DNA of 64,000 nucleotides from Latrodectus hesperus. Taxonomy: Eukaryota > Arthropoda > Arachnida > Araneae > Theridiidae. The translations under genes and the position numbers were made by a program. Below are positions 35,260 through 46,815 of the stretch, piece after piece. The first letter of the stretch is position 1. Each line of letters opens with the position of its first letter. Where the stretch lies: NCBI GenBank assembly GCA_037975125.1, contig CM075852.1, positions 20,450,025 through 20,514,024 of the forward strand. Reading direction: 5' to 3'. The notes beneath the pieces are model-generated. The model saw nothing but the letters and a program-made list of their open reading frames with translations. It did no database searches and was not told the DNA's origin.

Positions 35260-36675
35260 CACTGCCCGACATTGAAAATGCAACACCAAGAAAAAGTTAC
35301 CAGAAAGTGACAAAATTCGGCATACAGAAAGAGAGAGAGAGCAATGAACGATAAGTGTTGTGAATTTCGAAATGAAATGGATAATAGAAAATTAGAACAG
35401 GGTCAGATTAGTAGCTTGTAGGATAATCGTGGACAGCAATACACCAAGCAACACGTCTAGCCCCAGAATCAATGAGAGTGTGGATGGCGTCGTGAGAAAT
35501 GGTTTCATATTTCCTGTCAACTATTTGCTACAAAAATGTCTTCTTATGGAAGCAGTAAAAGCAAATGACTTCCAACCAAATAAAAAACGTGTTCTATTGG
35601 TGATGGATTTGGCGAGAACGCTTGCCAGGGAAGCAACTGTATACCTTGGAGGGCATGTTGGCTGATGCGAGCAATGTGCGGTCGGACGTTATCCTACTGA
35701 TGATGGGCATTGGGTAATCTCTGAACATAGGGAAATGTCACAGGCTGCAGCACATCGTCAAAATAGCGTTGGGCTGTCATAGTGTTGAAAATACGAACTA
35801 GAGGTGACCTTTAATCGTACGCAATGACGACCCAAAGCATGATGCAACTTTGTCACGCAGTGGGACATTTCGAACTTACTGCAGGATTGCATCTGTCTCC
35901 ACTTCGACGCCACATTCGTACGCGGTGACTATCACTGTTGAAACAGAAGAGTGACTCATTTGAGAAGACGATAATATGCCATCCCGTCGTCTATATTGCT
36001 CTAATCCGGCACCATTCCAGGCGTTGGCATCTATGCTGTTGGGTCAAGGACACTCTTCTTAACTGACCCCATGATCCCAGGCCACTAACAAGCAATCGAC
36101 CGTAAGTGATTCTGCTGGATATGAGAGCATCCAGGATGTTTTGCTCATACTGCAGAATTTTGTAGATTTTCTTTGAGGGGACACCACTGCCTTCCATCGG
36201 AATGTCAACCCACGCATGCTAACTTCACTCTGGCTGCAGCTGTACTTCGTAAACGTTCCACGGTTTCTTGTTTAAATCATCTTTGCCACAACCGGTACAC
36301 TATGGACGCATCCAGGTGACTTTCAGCTATGATTTGACATAAGGATCAACCTGTTAATCCCATTCCGATTACCGTGCTATTCGTAAACTCTTCTGTCAGC
36401 TGAAACTGACTCCGTCGACGATGGCCTGGTATTCTCTGTAGTTACAGGTGTCATTTGAGACAAGAACAAACTTTCAACGATTATTTTCCAAGTAGCTATA
36501 ACGGCATGAATATTGCCCACTCTGGCGATTCATCACCTTATATCTCATGCTACGTGTGCCTGAGAGCTGCACAGATCACAATATTTGTATAACTTGGTAA
36601 TGTGTGTATGCCCAGAAATTCGCATAAATTTGTGTCCTCTCCATCTTGGTGTTATATTTTTCACGGCGGGCAACA
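35260..36675 (-). mobile_element. Decayed full-length Tc1-like transposon
   Basis: The element is 1,416 bp between TA dinucleotides (35258-35259 and 36676-36677). The left end CACTGCCCGACATTGAAAAT is matched by a diverged inverted copy at the right end (about 36642-36675; CATCTTGGTGTTATATTTTT before CACGGCGGGCAACA). TA target sites and a minus-strand transposase relic mark the Tc1/mariner superfamily. Substitutions in the right end and a broken gene show that it is inactive. It lies about 280 bp downstream of the Gypsy pol gene. Confidence 0.85.
35430..36330 (-). pseudogene. Tc1-like transposase pseudogene
   Basis: Read on the minus strand across frameshifts and stops, the order of blocks is that of a Tc1-like transposase. 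They are a helix-turn-helix-like DASIVYRLWQRWFKQETVER, the first catalytic Asp in IFSDESLFCFNSDSHR (about 35925-35975), a DNVRPHIARISQHAL block carrying the second Asp (about 35660-35700), and a PNPSPIEHVF block with the final acidic residue (about 35605-35640). At least two frame changes and several stops (including one just before DNVRPH) mean no functional protein can be made. Boundaries are approximate. The domain identification is from family motifs. Confidence 0.75.
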
Positions 36676-36677
36676 TA

Positions 36678-38667
36678 CATTCTCTCTTTCATTACTGTTC
36701 AATACGATTACTTCAATTTTTTTTGTCTACTTCATTAATTATGGCTTTAAATTTACTTCAGTATCTTATAAACAAAAAAAGCATAAAAAACTGTTATAAT
36801 TTTTATAAATCCAATAGCATTTTCTCAATCTTTAAACGTCTGCAATCATAGTCAAAATAATGTAAAGCAAAGTTGAAAATATATTTAATATCTTATTATA
36901 CAAATAGATTAAAAATTATTAATGTAAAACATTAATTAATGAATACTCGAGTTGCATGAAGAGAAATTGAAATATTAGTCTATGATCAAACGTACTTCAG
37001 AAGGACTTGATAAAAAAGTATTTACATATTTGACTAAAATGACTAAAATAAAAAAGTTCAGCAAATTTTAATAAGGTGTTTTTTTATAAGTCTCACAAAG
37101 AGATTTCTTGTGAAAACATTCCCATTAATTTCATTTAACATTTATCAAGAAGTAAAGTAAAAATGCTTTCAGGCTGTTAACTTGAAGTTTCAAGAGCAGA
37201 GACGTTCATTCGTACTAACAGCAGACAAAAAAAATTCTTTTTATTAAATAGGTGGAATGTATTTATCTTTGTAACGGAATATTTTTTATAATTTAAATTA
37301 AAAATTGATAACACAATAACTCTTAACAAACAGCAAACGACTTTTGTAATTTTTTTTTGTTTTTTATACAACTAATGCAAATTACAGTTCTTTATTTTGA
37401 TTTGTTTTTGTATTTAATGCTAAATTACCAATTGAATTTGATTAATTCTGTGTTTATCAGTACAAATACATTTGTATTGCGCATAATATAAATTAAATTT
37501 AAAGTTTATCAGTGACATTATTTACAGATGAAAAAATTGTTGAATTGTTTTTATTATGTGGAATAAAAAGTTTTATCTCCATCAAAATTATCAAGTTCAG
37601 TTTGGATTATCAGCAATTAATTACAATCCAGAAGAAGCTAATAAAATAATGAATATCTATCAAAAGTAATTGAGAAGAATTAAAATTTCTTTTCTGGAAA
37701 AAGGCGTTTATTCCCAACATTAAATTGGAAAAAAAGTGATATAAAATTGATTTTAACTTCAAGAAATAAGAAACATTTTTTGAATTTGGGTCTCCAAAAC
37801 TGAAGATTTAGATCAGTTTTAGAATGAAGCTGTATGGAGTTAATTTTGACTCAAGCTCAGTAAAAACTTTAGCTCAAGTAGGATTACAAGACGACTTCGG
37901 AAAAAGCTTAAGTTATGCCAAAAATAGCTAAATCTCAAATTTCTTGGAATAAAAACGTTGTAAATAGGTTAAGAAAATGAGAGGAAAAAGGTAAGAAACC
38001 AATATATTTGTTTTTAATGCTCTTAATTCCATTAAAATTACTAGTAGAATATAACTCCTTAAGTCGAGTTTGAACTTATTTTGCTTATAGATTGTGATTT
38101 TTTGGTTTGCAAATAGTTTAATTACTTTATTAAAAATTTTATTAAATTCTGCGTGTGTTCAAGTGATATAAATCAATGTTTCAAATTTCTGATGAATGTA
38201 GTCACAATATCTGTAGGAGGACAGGACAGGAGTTCAAGCCTGAATGTATAACCCAGATTATTAACTATACAACAAAAGCTGTGGTATGAAGAGTGTTTTC
38301 TTTGCATGGTTCAGATAATTATTACAATGTAGAAGGAAATTTTTTGAAGAAGGATCAATTAAAAATTTCTCAAAATTTGTCTCATTCCCCAAATAATTTG
38401 TTATTCTCAATATATGTAGATATCAAAATAGTGATTTCTTTTTTATGCATGAAAAAATAACTTGTGACAACTCTAAAAACATTACAAAATTATTCAAGTA
38501 AAAAGATGCAAGTATTGCTATTAGTATTGGGAAAAGAGCTAACATGCATTCTTATGTGCTATTGACAAGAGAGAACTTAAAAATCAGAAGATAATTACAA
38601 AGGAAGCTTTAATGAAGAGCTCATCAGAATATGGCATCATTATGTAGAAATAAAAGAAGCATCTAAA
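36678..38667. other. AT-rich DNA, no genes recognised
   Basis: No gene supported. The stretch 37780-38310 is a little more complex and shows short frames with plausible protein composition in several phases, perhaps an old eroded coding element, but no motif is recognisable. Confidence 0.45.
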
Positions 38668-39236
38668 ACTGAGCTTCACGGGTTCGTATCGATTGAGAGT
38701 TGAATAAAGCAACCACTTAATGTGAACACAAGACTTTTATTCGTAAAAATTCCACTAGATATAAGAAATTCCAGCTGTAACAATCACAATTATACAGCTA
38801 CAATTCATCAAATACAATAAGAAATAACTTCCAATCACAGGTCTCAAATACCTCAGACAGAGAACAGAATCTCTAGACTAGCAGTCACGAATAATCGTCT
38901 TCACTCACTGACTGTCTTCACAAAAACAGCCTCTTTCTTCCATGTCGGGCTGCGGTATTTATACCTGACTAGGCGGAGAAATGTTCTGGATGTTCTGGAA
39001 GCTTCTAGGCTATCTCGATAAATATTGGTCCAAGAGCTTAGGTGATGGATGTTTCCAGAAGTATCTTTTTTCGCCAAGTCGCCAAGAATCTCGCCAACTG
39101 TCGCCAAATCATTAGAAAACCCACTTTTAAACTACAACACGTCTAACTACCGCAATTTTTGCACAAAATGTGAGTATTGCCGATCTGTCTGAGATATTTT
39201 AAGATAAATGCAATCATTATTTATAAATTTGTAACA
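38668..39236 (-). mobile_element. Orphan LTR of the same Gypsy family
   Basis: This is a reverse-orientation copy of the 5' LTR at 29410. It shares the TGTTACAAATTT start (39236 reading leftward), the TATA box, the polyadenylation signal and the final CCCGTGAAGCTC block (38671 onward). It differs by scattered substitutions and by about one fewer U3 repeat unit. The last few bases of the LTR are not recognisable and no primer-binding site or internal element sequence adjoins either side. It is therefore a solo LTR from recombination, or a truncated fragment. The TG end abuts a TA-rich tract; no clean target duplication was found. Confidence 0.88.
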
Positions 39237-39639
39237 ATATATATATTGATATAGGTATACAGAGATAGTAAGACAAATATTGATATGCATACAAGTTTTC
39301 ATAGAAAATGTAATTTTTTAAAGTTTTGTGGCCTTTAAATGAACATATGACACTACAGCGCATTTTTGCTGCACAAATGCACTTAAGGATATTAAAGAGG
39401 GAAAGTTTTGATTCAGGTTAAAAATTCATGTTGAATTTCATTCCGTGTTCTTAGTTGGACAATACTGGATATGTTTCGCATGCGGTGAGCGAAGAATATG
39501 TGCATACGTGATAATTTGTGAGAAGACGTGTAGTTGAGCTGGAAGTATAGCTCAAAGTATATTGGTACAAAGTACTACACCAATGAGAATTGGTGAATCA
39601 CTTGTCACTTGGATAAGAGATATGATTGTATTAAACTAT

Positions 39640-40320
39640 ATTAGGAATGGATGAAAATGGCCGAACATAGCGTTGAAAAAAGCGATCGGTGAAGACAGAC
39701 GACAAAATGTGAAAACCATGAATTCATCGGGGAGACACTCAGAGGCACAAATTCATTAATACCAACGATTAGGTGTACAGCAGGTATTCCAGTGACCACA
39801 AGGATCATTACTAGGAGGCTCAGAGAAGGGAGAAGACAATCGAGCTCACATTGCGCCGACAACCATTTAGCTTTGTGTATCTATAAGCCAGTTTGCAGTG
39901 GTGTCAAGAGTATTCGAACAAGATATTACTGACTGGAGTTAACCTGTATTAGTTGATGAGTCCTGTTTTCAAATGAGTATTGAAGACCATTGAAGAAGAA
40001 TCTACAGACTATCCGATCAGTAGTGTGATTCCAATCAGACTATCACTCGCCATATCAGGAGTGATTGCCTAATGTAGCATTTCATTTGATTGAAAATCAC
40101 TTTTGTTGTCATCCACTGTACCCTTACAATAGTATATAGTACATAGACATACTAGTACAAAGACAATATTCTACGCCCCATTTCATTATCTTTTCTACTA
40201 AGTCCTCTTGGCCATAATATTTATCAAGATAATGTTCGTCCCTCACGCGGCGAGTTGCTACTACTCGTGCTTATGTACGAGGAAGATACTCCAACGACCT
40301 CAAATTCTTTTCGATCTGTA
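39640..40320 (+). pseudogene. Tc1-like transposase relic
   Basis: Plus-strand blocks resembling a Tc1-like transposase occur across several frames. There is a linker region ending near 39880, a LVDESCFQMS block (about 39950-39975; the first catalytic Asp of the VxFxDESRF motif) with RRIYRLSDQ after it, and an IYQDNVRPS block (about 40220-40250; second Asp) followed, in a shifted frame, by a VATTRA stretch. Many stops and frameshifts separate these. The final DDE block is not recognisable, and the relic runs into TATC and TA microsatellites at 40328-40410. No terminal inverted repeats were found. Confidence 0.6.
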
Positions 40321-40327
40321 GAACTCT

Positions 40328-40355
40328 ATATCTATCTATCTATCTACACACATAC

Positions 40356-40410
<55 letters not shown>
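40328..40410. repeat. (TATC)n and (TA)n microsatellites
   Basis: A short TATC array (40328-40345) is followed by a TA array (40359-40410). Confidence 0.9.
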
Positions 40411-40412
<2 letters not shown>

Positions 40413-41926
40413 CTTCATTTTCAATTAATTATTGAATACTTGTTTCCATTCAGAAAGAATATACCTAAATATAAGCATTTATTGTATTAATTTTTTAACA
40501 AGCTCTTTTTTCATAATATAATATTTGAGAGCAACATTTATGATTTAATCATTTATGATTTATGAATAGTTTTTAGGTATTTGGAATAATGCTATCCTTA
40601 TGTATATTTTACAGACCTTTGAACGTTGTGAGATAGGCAAAAATTGATCTTTTTATTAAAGAATTTAGTGCAAGGATAAGCAGCAAGTTGAAAGCTTGGA
40701 TAAGTATCAAACTATTAATAGTATTAAATAGCAAACTGAATGACAAATTTATCCGACGATTTATTTGCAAATTATATCTGACAGTTATATGCAGATTTTA
40801 TCTAACAACCTGTTTATGCAAATCTTATATTCTTAACACAAGAATTATATCTTTTTTAAATAATTTTAAATCTGCAAGACCTACCTTCATAACTTTTGAA
40901 AATTCCTAGCATCATATTTTCGAAACTATTACTGATGAGAGTATTCTTCAGTAACTTCTATATTTTCAGGTTTTCTTGTGTATCATTTGATGAGAGAAAT
41001 TCATCCAATGTGTAACACCTGTTATACAGGGGTGACATATGAGATTTTACTTAATGCAAAGTAAACGCATAAACTGATTTTACAAGGAAACATAGAAATT
41101 CATGCGTATTGATAGAACTTAAAATGTAATAAGCACTTAAAACATGATGGAAACATGCTGCTAGTTTCTCCAAGTATTTGACTGTATTTCAAGGCACCAA
41201 AAGAGTTCATAATTTAAGGTTTTTATATACATTTTATATAAATATCAGTCTATATTTTTTAGACAAATAGAACTACAAGAATCATCCTTATGAACTGTAA
41301 ATATCATATTAAAAACAACTGCTTATCATATTTCATTTGCCAAATTGTTGTGACTTTTACTTTGATTTAATGTTTAGTAACTTCATTTCTCTTTAGAAAT
41401 TATGTTACTTTTTAAGTTACTAGTTAAGAAATTATTAATTACTTGTTATGAAACTTTTTATGTAAATGTAATTTTTAATATATTATTTTTATCCTGATAT
41501 TTAATAAGAGCACGGTTATTTTATTCCGTAAGTTTAAGCAGCAACCTTAAAATTCAAAGAATATAAGCACTTTTATTTGTGTGTGTGTGTGTGATACACT
41601 TTTTTTAGATCTTAGGATAATCATGGGCAAAATATCGCGGTGTTTCAAATCTAACTACTTTAGAAACAAGAGTTCTTTTAGAGTAAAATTTCTTATTCTA
41701 CACATAAACTTGATTTATAATAATTATTTTTTTTGACCTTCTACATCTCAAAACAATATTTAAATGTATAATTTCAGCTGTGTATCCTTTGTTAGCTATT
41801 AATTTGAAAAATAAAAAAATTGGCTTTTTATTCGAAAGTGAATTTTTTATTTTCTGTGAATGAATTTTCATAAAATTATTAAAATCTCTCATTTTTGATT
41901 TGGACCCTTTAAGTTAAGTAATATTA
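40411..41926. other. AT-rich non-coding DNA
   Basis: No gene supported. A (GT)n tract lies at 41578-41592. Confidence 0.5.
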
Positions 41927-41934
41927 CTCTAGTA

Positions 41935-43335
41935 CAGGGGTGGCCAACCAGCGACTCGCGAGCCAGATGCGGCTTTTTGATTCATTATTTGTGGCTCTCG
42001 ATAAATGCACCCAAGTTCCATTTTCACGTTTGTGTTATTATATTTTAGAAAATTACTATCATATCGTATGTGTTTCAAAATGTCTTTAAAATTACTGACA
42101 ACAAATCTGAAAAACTAACTGCAACGTTGCAACAGATTTCATTGTCGTTCAAGTTAAGAATATCTGATTCATCAAAAACTGTGTGAACGAACATAAACAG
42201 TGGCGTTATCTCCCGTAATCGACCGACTTTGGATTTTTAAACTTTCATCGCTACAGGCAGTTGACCTTGTGCTCTGGAGGAAACAATTTGTGTCGCTTGC
42301 TACGTAAGCAATTTATAATCTGGAATTTTTGCTAAGTTAATTCTAATTTGTTTCGTAATATATAACACGTGTTGTTATCGTTTTGATAACACAAAACTTG
42401 TATTTTCTAAATTTCCTTATTTCCAGTTCAATTAAAAATATGACGATAGAGAATGAACATAAAGGAAACGAACAAAGAATTAGAAGTTTAATAAGGTGTG
42501 AGAGGAGAATTTCTTTTTTATTGACAAAAACGAAAAAGCATGTTTTGAAAACATGTTTGATGTTTTGAAAACAGTGTTACACAATGTAAATTACATTCTC
42601 CTCAATGCAAAAAATCATCGACAATTCAAAAATTTCCCTGAAGAGTTAAAGGACAAAGAACATATAAATATGACATTAATTTCTTTTACATTGTTAGATA
42701 CATACCAACATATTAAATTGATTTGTAGATTTGTATGATATAATAACTGCATTTCTAAAAGAAAAGAAAAAACAACCTATTCAGAATTAGATGATGAAGG
42801 GTTGTTACAAGGCTCAAAGTGTTTGATTGATGTCATGGAACGTTTGGGAACATTGAATTTATAATTACAGGGGAATGATAAATTATTAGCTACCTCTCGT
42901 AGAGTATATTTTACTTTAAACCTAAATTACAACTATTTCAAAAGAAGCTTCAAAATAAACCAATTTGTCTTTTTCCTCGAATTAAAAAAAATTGTTCCAC
43001 TATTAAATAAGAAATCTCAACAATTATATAAAAAAACTGGAAGAAATATTGACGAGTTTAAAAAATAGATTTCAAGACTTCAAATATTTTAAATCGCCTC
43101 TTGGTTTTTTTTTCTGAATCTATTTGAAATCAATGTAATTCATGGTAAGTTTTCCATTTCCAATATAATTATGAACCAAAAATCATTTGGAGAATTAGAT
43201 ATAATAGAGATTCAAAAAGATCAAGCACTGTAATTATTGTGTAAGTCGACGTTGATTACTGAATTTTTGACATTTGTTCCAGAATCGAAAAATCCTAAAT
43301 TAAAAAATCCACTAGTTGAATTATTTTAATATTCG
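41935..43335 (+). pseudogene. hAT transposon relic with transposase remnants
   Basis: The left end CAGGGGTGGCCAACCAGCGA (41935) is the terminal type of a well-known group of hAT elements, preceded by a possible 8-bp target sequence CTCTAGTA (41927-41934). Downstream, plus-strand frames carry hAT transposase pieces: VNYILLNAKNHRQFKNF (from about 42580), then in another frame SELDDEGL and DVMERLGTLNL with LQGNDKLL (about 42780-42885). A C-terminal piece follows with LITEFLTFVPESKNPKL (about 43250-43300), where hAT dimerisation domains lie. Stops and frameshifts break the gene throughout. The right terminal repeat was not found, so the end is approximate and the copy may be 3'-truncated. Subfamily assignment (Charlie/ZBED-like) is tentative. 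Confidence 0.72.
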
Positions 43336-46282
43336 GAATAATGAACTCATGTGAATCATTTTACTAAACTTTAAAATTCCCATAGGGGAAAATATTTTTA
43401 ATACATAAATTTTTACGAAAATGTATTCTTTCAGGCTCCAGCGGATTTAAATAATACATGACATTCCCCACTATATTTTAAAGTGATCTGTTTGAAATTT
43501 GTTTAGATAGTTCTTTGATTCTGAAACTTAAATAATACATATTATTTGAAGTACAGGATTATATTTCATTTAAATTTATGAGAATTTTGAAAAGTTAAAT
43601 CGTAGTTGATATATTTCTTTTGAATAACAACTTCGATTTCGCAAACAAAGTATTATTTAATAGAATCAATAAATTACTGTGAAAAATAAGAAGTTCATCG
43701 CAATATATTTATTTATATATATACAGAAAATAAAAAATTGTGCCAACATATTTTAAAATACTCTTTATGTATAATAATGATACAGTTGTTATAATTTTAT
43801 AATGAAAATTTTATTTTCGAACAACAATCAGATAAATTCATATCATATATTATGTAAATTTCTGCATTAAACAACTTTTGAATAAAAAATATACATTATT
43901 TTATAAGAATTTTTAAGAATTTATTAATATTGTATACATTTGATGGAAATTTAGTAACAACTGGACTATTTCCCCTGGATTCTTAAACGTAATCAATGTT
44001 TAATAATATCATATTCTGTACTGACATTCAAATATACTTCTGAATTTTTAAAATAATATATGTAAAATTCCAAAACCTTTAATTATGTGACAATGACATC
44101 AAATTATCGCGATACTTCCTTGGTGATTAAAATTGTGAACATTTTTATATAATCACCATGTAATTCAGTTAAAAGTAGGTTATTAAAACATTACTTACAT
44201 TTTTGCACTTATTGCAATTTTTCCAATCATATGCAATGGAAGAAGTATGGCAGATTTGAAACATCTCTAATCAATGATTGATCAATAAAAATAATGATAT
44301 ATTGGTAGATAAAATTCATGCAAAATTATTATTATTATTATTTTGGAAAAAAATATAAATTATTTGGTACCAGAATTACACTTTGTTTAAAAAAGTAAGA
44401 TTTTTGCGAAAAATATTATTAATTTTCTTTCAGAAGTAATCTTTTGTATTCACAGTGGCAAACGGTAATTGATTTAATTAAAATTATTACAATTTATTTT
44501 AGCCTGATACTTACTAGTGTTGGGAACGACAGAAATGTTTTTAAACATAATTTTATGATTCTCTAACTTTTATTCCTAAAATGAAGGCATTGTAATTCTT
44601 CTGCTTTTGAAGTTATATCATTTTGCTGAATGCTTGTCAATTTTCCCATTATTTAATGTTATTTTGAAACATATTATTTCATCGGTTATGCGTTAATGAG
44701 AGATGATAAGTGGTGTTTGATTAAAATATCTTGTTTTAGTATCACATAAGTAGTTTCCTATATAGAAAACACAATGCGTTAATAGTTATATCAAATAGTA
44801 TTTTAAGGTTAATGTAAAAAAAAAATTCAACTCTTTCCATAATAACCAACAAATACGCCTTTCAGTAAACAAAGAAACTAAGCGGAACACAGACCAACTT
44901 CATATCACCGTAATGATTTCAGACGCTTTGAAAAAAGGCTACAACATCAAATATATATTTCATCCTAAATTCATGAAAAAAGAATTCAAATTTTATTCCA
45001 AAATGCGAAAAAGAACAATGGGATACTTTCTATGCTCTATATTTCAAAAGCGTTTGAAGTTCTATGCTTAATATTTTAAAAGTGTTTCCAAAATATAGAT
45101 ACAGCTTAAGAGCTCTTTCTTTAAGATTCAAATAGTGCATTTATGGGAAACGCAGAATATGTATTTCCATTTATTTAAAATGTATGAGAAGTTTGAACTG
45201 AAAAAACTTGTTAAGATAAAACTCTTCTGATCGGGGATTTCAAGTTCTCTTGATATTTTAAAATGCAAGCCAGTGCATTTCTATGCTATCGAAAGTAAGG
45301 ATTCTAAAGGGTTGAAAAACGTGAGCTGTTTCATAAAGAAAGTTAAAATACAACTACCCAATTCTGTTGAATATATATTTATTTGTATCTTTATGAATAT
45401 ACATTATCTGTTTATAAAGGACAACTAATATCAATTTCTAGTAAGTTCTATAAGACAAAAGATATTATCAGCAACCGAAATCACCCCTAACTCTCAGTAT
45501 AATTCTTAATAAATTATTCTAATGCTTAATAAATTTAGCTTTTTAAATATAAATTGTAATTATATATGATATTGAACTGATTAATTTAGCAGTTTGATGA
45601 AAATATCTTAAATTTGAAATGCAGGTTAAGCATCATGCTTTGTTCAATGCTAATTTGTAGTTACCCATCTGCTTGAAAACGTAAATAAAAGTCTTATAGA
45701 TAGATACTTCAGAAAGAATTCTGCGTAATTTTCAGTTTTTTTGGAAAAAATTTTAGGTTACCGTTTTGACATGAAATTTCAATCCAAAAAGTATACTCTA
45801 TTTTAAATGTAATACTTTTCCTCCCTGTGGTTGAGTGGAAGGTAGTGGTGAAGCTAAGTGGGAGGAGAGGGAAAAACATAATTTCATATACATATTTTTA
45901 TTAAGAAATATGAATTCTCTATATAATGGAAATAGTTATTAACTCAGGAATCAATTATGACTTATCATAAGAATCAGTGTCTGGTTTTTCTTAGGTTAAT
46001 AATTTATCAGTTATGCATTCATTCTCTTTTATAAGTAAAAAAGAGCTTTCAACAAATGTATGAAATGTATTCTTTTGCAAAAATACAATACTTTTTCCTG
46101 TGTTCGCATTATTAAATAAGTTTCCAAATGTAGAAAAACGCTAACTCATAGTCAACTTGAATTCATTGCAGTTAAATGCAATGTTTTCCTATTTTAATTG
46201 GAAAGGAAAGACAAACATATTTATTCTTATTAAAAATCCATTTTCATGATATAAAGTTAATTTATAATATGGAGCACATTAT
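43336..46282. other. AT-rich DNA, no genes recognised
   Basis: No gene supported. A diverged tandem duplication of about 32 bp lies near 45028-45092 (TTCTATGCT...AAAAG units). Confidence 0.5.
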
Positions 46283-46815
46283 CTTTTGGTTGGTTGGTTG
46301 GTGTCATGTCCATTTTAAGTCAAGTCAAATTACTTCATGTGCCAAAGTCACGGCATTGGCAATTTTGTCATTATAGAGATTTCCTTGAAAGGAAAATTTA
46401 TCAATGCCCTTTAAACTTCTTATGATGGTCGGGCAGTTAAAACTATGTTCCGGGTTGAGTTCCTCTTGTGGGCAGTTCCCACATGATTTGTAAGTTCTTC
46501 TGTATTTATAGTCATTTCACAGAAGTATTGGGTTCTAAGTCTGGCAATAGTCCTGGTAATAATCTAGTCTACATTGATAATACATAATTGATGTTCCATT
46601 TTGATGCGTTTTTCTTTCAGTTTGTATCTATTAACTGCATTAGTGTTTCTTAAAGTTATGATGCTGGGAGATTCCGAGTTAAGGTCTTTTGCCACCTGAG
46701 CCAGCCTAGCTGATTCCTCATTCTCCTCAATGCCATGTTGTGCAGGTATCCTCTGGAAAGTACAGCTTTTTCCCAAGTGAAAAATTTCCATTAAGTAGCA
46801 ATGGATATCTTCATT
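46283..46815 (-). pseudogene. 5'-truncated LINE relic, second lineage
   Basis: The minus-strand frame from about 46791 contains CTFQRIPAQHGIEENEESARL, the RNase H segment that in intact LINEs reads like WIPAHCGIEGNEEADRL. The Asp expected after the two Glu residues is a Ser here. After stops at about 46560, a Cys/His block resumes (CGNCPQEELNPEHSFNCPTI, about 46440-46490), equivalent to the C-terminal block of the relic at 1.5 kb. Minus-strand 3' sequence ends in a (CCAA)n run (46287-46303), unlike the A-rich end of the first relic, which indicates a different LINE clade. Reverse transcriptase is absent. The copy is inactive. Confidence 0.72.

Noticed and set aside
38668..39236. This LTR as the missing 3' LTR of the Gypsy element
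   Set aside because: It is in the opposite orientation and is not adjoined by a polypurine tract or internal sequence. A simple inversion would still leave element sequence next to its TG end.
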